A DNA stretch of 9,329 nt, taken from DAOTXL01 sp034434895. Lineage in GTDB: Bacteria > Chloroflexota > Anaerolineae > JAAYZQ01. The stretch lies in the NCBI GenBank assembly GCA_034434895.1, contig DAOTYI010000057.1:1-9329 (forward strand), in the 5' to 3' direction. Of this stretch, positions 6,075-9,329 are shown in pieces; the stretch's first letter is position 1, and every line of letters begins with the position of its first letter. Position numbers and translations under genes: made by a program. The notes beneath the pieces were generated by a model. The model was not told the DNA's origin. It did not search any database and was given only the letters and a program-made list of their open reading frames with translations.

Positions 6075-6377
6075 GTGGCTGTCAAACTGCTGATGACCTG
6101 GGACATCCGTCCCGGCAAGGAGCAATCCTATTTCGAGTTTGCCATGCAAACCTTTGCCCCGGCCCTGATGAAGATGGGCTGGCAGCCGACCGAGGCCTGG
6201 TATACCCTGTATGGCGATGCGCCTCAGATTATGACTGCCGGTGTGGCCGAGAGCGTGGAAAAAATGCGGGAGATCCTGGACAGTAAGCAGTGGGGGGAGC
6301 TTCAGGATCGCCTGCTGGAATATGTGACCAACTTCCGGTATAAGGTGGTGCCGGCCAGTGGCCGGTTCCAGATGTAA
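6075..6377 (+). CDS. Conserved-looking small protein of unknown function (100 residues)
   Basis: A GTG start gives MAVKLLMTWDIRPGKEQSYF and a soluble 100-residue alpha+beta protein, with no signal peptide, membrane helix or metal motif. The MTWDIRPGKE opening, the central EAWYTLYGDAPQIMTAGVAE segment (about 40-59) and the helix around QWGELQDRLLEY resemble small ferredoxin-like/dimeric alpha-beta-barrel proteins. A helix after a first strand and an ending near a Pro-rich tail also fit. I recall similar uncharacterised proteins in Chloroflexota but cannot name a family. It is the last gene of the TPR-M16 group, 6 bases after the peptidase stop, and ends 3 bases before the hairpin at 6381. Its function is unknown. 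Confidence 0.8.
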   Translation: MAVKLLMTWDIRPGKEQSYFEFAMQTFAPALMKMGWQPTEAWYTLYGDAPQIMTAGVAESVEKMREILDSKQWGELQDRLLEYVTNFRYKVVPASGRFQM

Positions 6378-6416
6378 AAAGTCCCTCCCGCAGAGGTTGC
6401 GCTCTGCGGGAGGGAC
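6376..6416 (-). terminator. Strong intrinsic terminator, oriented for the minus-strand FmdB gene
   Basis: GTCCCTCCCGCAGAG (6381-6395) pairs perfectly over 15 bp with 6402-6416 around the 6-base loop GTTGCG. On the minus strand the stem is followed by TTTTT (complement of 6376-6380), making a textbook terminator for the gene that stops at 6432. On the plus strand only A residues follow the stem, so it lacks a U-tract for the gene ending at 6377. There it may instead protect the mRNA 3' end or block read-through only partly. Confidence 0.9.
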
Positions 6417-6431
6417 AAAAAGCGGTCAGGT

Positions 6432-6707
6432 CTAATCTTCCCCGTCCGTCGGGGCCGAGGTCTCCCTGGTGGCTTCCCCACCGCCCGCTTCCTTCTTTTC
6501 CCTGGTTACGCCCAGGGTGGATGAGGAGCCACGGCGGTTATCGGTCACATAGAACCCTGACCCTTTGAAAATGATGCCCACCGGTTGGACGACGCGATGG
6601 ACGTGGCCGTCGCACTCCGGGCAGTCGGTCAGAGGTGCGTCGGCCATGTGCTGCATCCGTTCAAAGCGCAAACCGCACGAATCACATTGGTACAGGTAGA
6701 TCGGCAT
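6432..6707 (-). CDS. FmdB-type zinc ribbon protein
   Basis: Starting at ATG 6707, the product has 91 residues. It begins MPIYLYQC, the standard start of the FmdB regulatory-protein family. Zinc ligands are C8-x-x-C11 and C29-x-x-C32, and the family signature GIIFKGSGFYVTD follows at about 44-56. The rest is a hydrophilic tail rich in Gly, Glu, Ser and Thr with no fold. The family was named after a putative regulator in the formamidase cluster of Methylophilus, but the molecular role is generally unknown, so no specific function is assigned. An in-frame GTG at 6716 is rejected because it lies within the Shine-Dalgarno GGAGGTG. The gene has its own promoter (TATAAT at 6746-6751) and a strong terminator, so it forms a single-gene unit. 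Confidence 0.93.
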   Translation of the reverse strand: MPIYLYQCDSCGLRFERMQHMADAPLTDCPECDGHVHRVVQPVGIIFKGSGFYVTDNRRGSSSTLGVTREKKEAGGGEATRETSAPTDGED

Positions 6708-6715
6708 TTTCAACA

Positions 6716-6720
6716 CCTCC
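6716..6720 (-). promoter_or_regulatory. Shine-Dalgarno deciding the FmdB start
   Basis: On the minus strand GGAGG (6720 to 6716) lies 8 bases before ATG at 6707. This choice gives the family-typical MPIY start. Confidence 0.8.
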
Positions 6721-6745
6721 CGCTGCTTCCTTTTTTCGCCGCTCT

Positions 6746-6773
6746 ATTATACTCAGGTTGGCTCCGGCTGCAA
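6746..6773 (-). promoter_or_regulatory. Promoter of the FmdB gene
   Basis: A perfect -10 box TATAAT reads on the minus strand at 6751-6746. The weak -35 candidate TTGCAG (6773-6768) is 16 bases upstream. Transcription would start near 6739, leaving a leader of about 30 bases that includes the ribosome binding site. Confidence 0.6.
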
Positions 6774-6816
6774 AAAGCGAGGCCGCCTGTGATCAAGGGC
6801 CGCACGGCGAGAAAAA

Positions 6817-6846
6817 GTGGCACCGTCAGCCGAAATCCGGTATAAT
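6817..6846 (+). promoter_or_regulatory. Promoter of the DUF2079 gene
   Basis: A perfect -10 box TATAAT lies at 6841-6846, with GTGGCA (6817-6822) as a 4-of-6 match to the -35 box at 18 bases. The predicted start of transcription (about 6852-6854) is only about 10 bases before ATG 6864 or a few bases before GTG 6858, so the mRNA would be almost leaderless. The space between the two divergent promoters (6774-6816) shows no clear operator palindrome. Confidence 0.6.
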
Positions 6847-6857
6847 AGGAACGGGGT

Positions 6858-8903
6858 GTGCTCATGGTGAAATCTCGGCGGTGGCCGCTATGGGTCGTGT
6901 GGACGCTGATCGCCCTCTATGCCCTCTACTTCAGTTGGTACACGCTGACGGCCGATGCCCGCTGCCAGACGCGGGGGTTTGACCTGGCCATCTACGATCA
7001 GACGCTGTGGAATACCGTTCACGGCCGTTGGTTCCGCTCCACCTTTGAACCTGGTTGGGAGGTGCTGCTGGCCGATCACGTGGAACCGATCCTCCTGCCC
7101 ATTTCCCTCCTGTACCTTCTCTGGCCGGATCAGAGGTTGCTGCTGCTGGTCCAAACATTCAGCCTGGCCCTGGGAGCCTGGCCGGTTTATTGGCTGGCCC
7201 GCGACACACTCCGGGCGGCCTGCCATGACAGACCGGCCGATGACCAGGAGTGGCCGATCCACCTCTCTGCCCTGGCTTTTGCCGCCGCCTATCTGCTTCA
7301 CCCGGCCCTGCATTCGGCCAATGCCTTCGAGTTTCACCCCAGCGCCCTGGCGACCCCCTTGCTGCTGTATGCTCTTCACTTCCTGCGCCAGGGCAGGGCC
7401 GGTCCTTTTTTCCTCTTTATCCTCCTGGCCATGAGCACCAAAGAGGTCCTGCCGTTGACTACCTGCTGCGTGGGCCTCTACGCCCTGCTTGGCCGTCGGG
7501 AGCGAACCATGGGAATCGTCGCCGTCGCTGCCAGTCTCCTCTGGTTCTTTCTGGCCGTGTTCGTCGTCATCCCTCACTTTAATCCGCAGGGCCAGTCCCA
7601 TTACTTCTCCCGGTATTACGATTGGCTGGGCAACAGCGGCTGGGAGATCGTCGTGCGGGTGATCACCCACCCCGGCCTGGTCTGGCAACGCCTGGTCAGC
7701 CAGACAGGCCCCGCCTACCAGGCCCGGCTGTTGGGGCCGGTAGCCTGCCTGTCGTTGGCGGGCCTGCCCGTGCTCCTCCTGGCTTTGCCCGCCCTGGTGC
7801 TCAATGCTCTGAGTTCCGCTCCGCCGCAGCACACCCTGGTCAGTTTCTTTCAGTATGCCGTGGCGATTGTGCCTTTTGTCATCGTCAGCGCCATTGATGG
7901 TGCGGCCTTCCTGTCCCGCCGGGCAGGGGGCCTGCTGAAACGTGCCCTGCCGGCCGGGTGGCGGTTGCCGAACCCCCCGACGGCCGTGGCCCTCTTCCTG
8001 TCCGGCCTGGTCCTGGCCGCCGCCCTGATCGCCCAGCGGCGACACGGCTTTCTGCCGTTCAGCCGCGACTTTTACCTGGCCCCCCGCTCGGAACGGACGG
8101 CTGCCCTCAAGGCGATTGTCCGGCAGCTCCCGTCGCAGGGCAGCGTCTCGACCGATCTCTATCCCGACCCTCGCCTCAGCCACCGCGAGAACCTGTATCT
8201 CTACCCCGAGCAACAGGATGCGGACTATATGGTCGTGGACGTTTTCTATCGTGATGCACCTTTTCACGCCCGAGATCGCTATGAGGCCATCCAGCGCCGG
8301 TTACAGAGCGGCGAATATGGCGTCCGCGACGGCCGTCACCGCTACCTGCTCCTGGAGCGCGGACTGGACCAACCTCACATCCCCGATCCCTTTTACGATT
8401 TTGTCCGGGCCGACCATCCAGACCCTCAGGTCAAAGTGGCGGTGGATTTTGGCCCTTTGCGGCTCATCGGCTATGATCTGGTATGGGAACGCCCCCTCAT
8501 CCCCCGAGCCTGCCTGGTCCTGTACTGGCAGGCGATGCAGCCGGTGGACGAGGACCTGCGGTTGTTCTTTATCCAGACCGACCCGGCCGGCCAGCCACTA
8601 CCCGGCACCGAGATGGAGTTTGTAGGCTCGGTCTGGCTTCCGCCCTCCCGTTGGAACCCAGGGGGCGAAATGATCCGCCTGGAAACCTACCACTGGGACC
8701 TGGAGAGGCCGGGGCAGTTTGGCGTGGCGGTCGGCGTGGTGGAGGGGCCGGGTTTCTGGGAGGTGGAGAAACGGGTGCGTCCGGTGGTGCAGAGCGCGCC
8801 GACCGACCTTCCGCTGGTGCACAACGGGACGCTGCTGTGGCTGGCTACCATCCAGGTGGCCGACCAGTTTGCCACCCTGAAAGCCCCGCTGAGGCAACCG
8901 TAA
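6858..8903 (+). CDS. DUF2079 membrane protein with C-terminal extracytoplasmic module
   Basis: The 681 residues (679 if ATG 6864 is used) show a DUF2079 architecture, a GT-C-like multi-pass membrane fold. A first helix at about 10-29 precedes the conserved loop RGFDLAIYDQTLWNT (39-53) and ADHVEPILLP (72-81). About ten further hydrophobic segments follow, up to about residue 393. A soluble part (about 400-515) contains SHRENLYLYPEQQDADYMVVD, usual in this family. Residues 525-630 add a beta-rich module (FGPLRLIGYDL, LVLYWQ, RWNPGGE, GQFGVAVGVVEG) that resembles the protein encoded convergently at 8908-9329. DUF2079 members are presumed lipid-linked-sugar glycosyltransferases, with D42 in the first loop a candidate catalytic residue, but the donor and acceptor are unknown. 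The gene ends 4 bases before the convergent gene. The start is uncertain between GTG 6858 and ATG 6864; neither has a good Shine-Dalgarno. Confidence 0.9.
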   Translation: MLMVKSRRWPLWVVWTLIALYALYFSWYTLTADARCQTRGFDLAIYDQTLWNTVHGRWFRSTFEPGWEVLLADHVEPILLPISLLYLLWPDQRLLLLVQTFSLALGAWPVYWLARDTLRAACHDRPADDQEWPIHLSALAFAAAYLLHPALHSANAFEFHPSALATPLLLYALHFLRQGRAGPFFLFILLAMSTKEVLPLTTCCVGLYALLGRRERTMGIVAVAASLLWFFLAVFVVIPHFNPQGQSHYFSRYYDWLGNSGWEIVVRVITHPGLVWQRLVSQTGPAYQARLLGPVACLSLAGLPVLLLALPALVLNALSSAPPQHTLVSFFQYAVAIVPFVIVSAIDGAAFLSRRAGGLLKRALPAGWRLPNPPTAVALFLSGLVLAAALIAQRRHGFLPFSRDFYLAPRSERTAALKAIVRQLPSQGSVSTDLYPDPRLSHRENLYLYPEQQDADYMVVDVFYRDAPFHARDRYEAIQRRLQSGEYGVRDGRHRYLLLERGLDQPHIPDPFYDFVRADHPDPQVKVAVDFGPLRLIGYDLVWERPLIPRACLVLYWQAMQPVDEDLRLFFIQTDPAGQPLPGTEMEFVGSVWLPPSRWNPGGEMIRLETYHWDLERPGQFGVAVGVVEGPGFWEVEKRVRPVVQSAPTDLPLVHNGTLLWLATIQVADQFATLKAPLRQP

Positions 8904-8907
8904 CGGG

Positions 8908-9329
8908 CTACCTGACCGCCACCGGGCCAAAGATCACCCGGTCGGCTGCGACCTTCCCCTCGTCGTCCAAAAGCGGCAGGCGGGGCAGACCGGGTGCGCC
9001 GGCATCATAAAGCCCGACCTCGATCACATAATCGCCCGGCGGCAGGTCGGCGGGAAGGGGCACCTGGTGCAGGTCGGTGATATATTCGCCCGGCACCCAA
9101 CCGCTGGTTGGCCGCGTGCCGCCGGCCGGCTCCCCATCCTGTCCGGCCACAACACGCCCGTCCGGCCCCAACAGGTGGACAAAGACGGTGTACGGCACAT
9201 CCATTTCGGCCTGCCCCTGCCAGTAGAGGGTCACCGGCAGCGTACTCCCCGGCGTGGTGGGGCCGGCAGGCAGGTCGGCGCCCAGCAGGGCGATCTGATC
9301 GCCGAAATTTGCCGGGCGGGGCACCTGGG
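8908..9329 (-). CDS. C-terminal part of a probable membrane glycosyltransferase-associated protein (5' end outside window)
   Basis: The frame is open from the stop at 8908-8910 to the window edge. The GTG at 9322-9324 is internal, because codons continue upstream of it. About 139 residues are visible. They form a beta-rich module: NFGDQIALLGADL, then PGSTLPVTLYWQ, YTVFVHLLGPDGRVVAGQDG, GGTRPTSGWVPGEYITD, LPPGDYVIEVGLYD, ending near DRVIFGPVAVR. I know this pattern from the C-termini of Chloroflexota membrane glycosyltransferases (GT39/PMT-like or DUF2079-like), where it follows many transmembrane helices, so the missing N-terminal part is probably such an enzyme. Without that part the catalytic type cannot be stated. 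The module is related to residues 525-630 of the convergent DUF2079 protein. Confidence 0.75.
   Translation of the reverse strand, partial: QVPRPANFGDQIALLGADLPAGPTTPGSTLPVTLYWQGQAEMDVPYTVFVHLLGPDGRVVAGQDGEPAGGTRPTSGWVPGEYITDLHQVPLPADLPPGDYVIEVGLYDAGAPGLPRLPLLDDEGKVAADRVIFGPVAVR

Noticed and set aside
4206..6377. TPR lipoprotein, M16 peptidase and small protein as part of the microcompartment system
   Set aside because: They follow a 78-base, less GC-rich gap with a possible weak terminator. They carry no encapsulation helix or BMC-related domain, and one of them is exported.
6381..6416. Intrinsic terminator for the plus-strand operon ending at 6377
   Set aside because: The stem is followed by A residues, not T, on the plus strand. 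The T-tract is on the other strand.
6708..6716. GTG start at 6716 for the FmdB protein
   Set aside because: This GTG is part of the GGAGGTG ribosome binding site, and the family starts with MPIY, encoded from 6707.
6888..8267. 459-codon open frame on the minus strand
   Set aside because: It lies wholly opposite the DUF2079 gene. Its product is rich in Gln, Gly and Arg without a recognisable fold, as expected for an antisense shadow in GC-rich DNA.

Overview
The window is GC-rich, densely coded bacterial chromosome. No stretch longer than about 150 bases lacks a gene. The best guess for the source is a Chloroflexota bacterium (Anaerolineae-like). This inference rests on a DUF2079 membrane protein, two proteins sharing a C-terminal module that I associate with Chloroflexota membrane glycosyltransferases, an Asp-box repeat protein, and a GGGCGACC/GGTCGCCC dispersed-type hairpin. 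It is based on gene style, with no marker gene present.

Left part (1-4127, all + strand). The window opens in the last 40 codons of an Asp-box/BNR-like repeat protein. A compact bacterial microcompartment (BMC) cluster follows: a hexameric shell protein (BMC-H), a metallo-beta-lactamase-fold hydrolase, a pentameric vertex protein (BMC-P, EutN/CcmL family), a response regulator fused to a class III nucleotide cyclase, and a CoA-acylating aldehyde dehydrogenase of the PduP/EutE type. The dehydrogenase has an N-terminal helix that looks like an encapsulation peptide. Gaps between these genes are 13-70 bases, so they probably form one transcription unit. Together they give the two shell types needed to close a polyhedron plus the core aldehyde-oxidising enzyme. 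No signature aldehyde-producing enzyme, alcohol dehydrogenase, phosphotransacylase or BMC-T is present here. The cyclase and the MBL hydrolase lie between shell and enzyme genes, and this is the most unusual point of the window.

Middle part (4128-6420). A short, less GC-rich gap with a weak hairpin separates the BMC genes from a second + strand group: a TPR lipoprotein, an M16 zinc peptidase 6 bases later, and a conserved-looking 100-residue protein of unknown function whose ribosome binding site lies inside the end of the peptidase gene. A strong 15-bp hairpin at 6381-6416 closes the group, but its T-tract is on the minus strand, so it primarily terminates the opposing gene.

Right part (6421-9329). 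A small FmdB-type zinc-ribbon protein (- strand) and a large DUF2079 membrane protein (+ strand) are divergently transcribed from a 150-base spacer. Each has its own TATAAT box, and the DUF2079 transcript appears nearly leaderless. Four bases after DUF2079 ends, a convergent - strand gene begins at its 3' end. It runs off the window and carries the same kind of C-terminal module as DUF2079.
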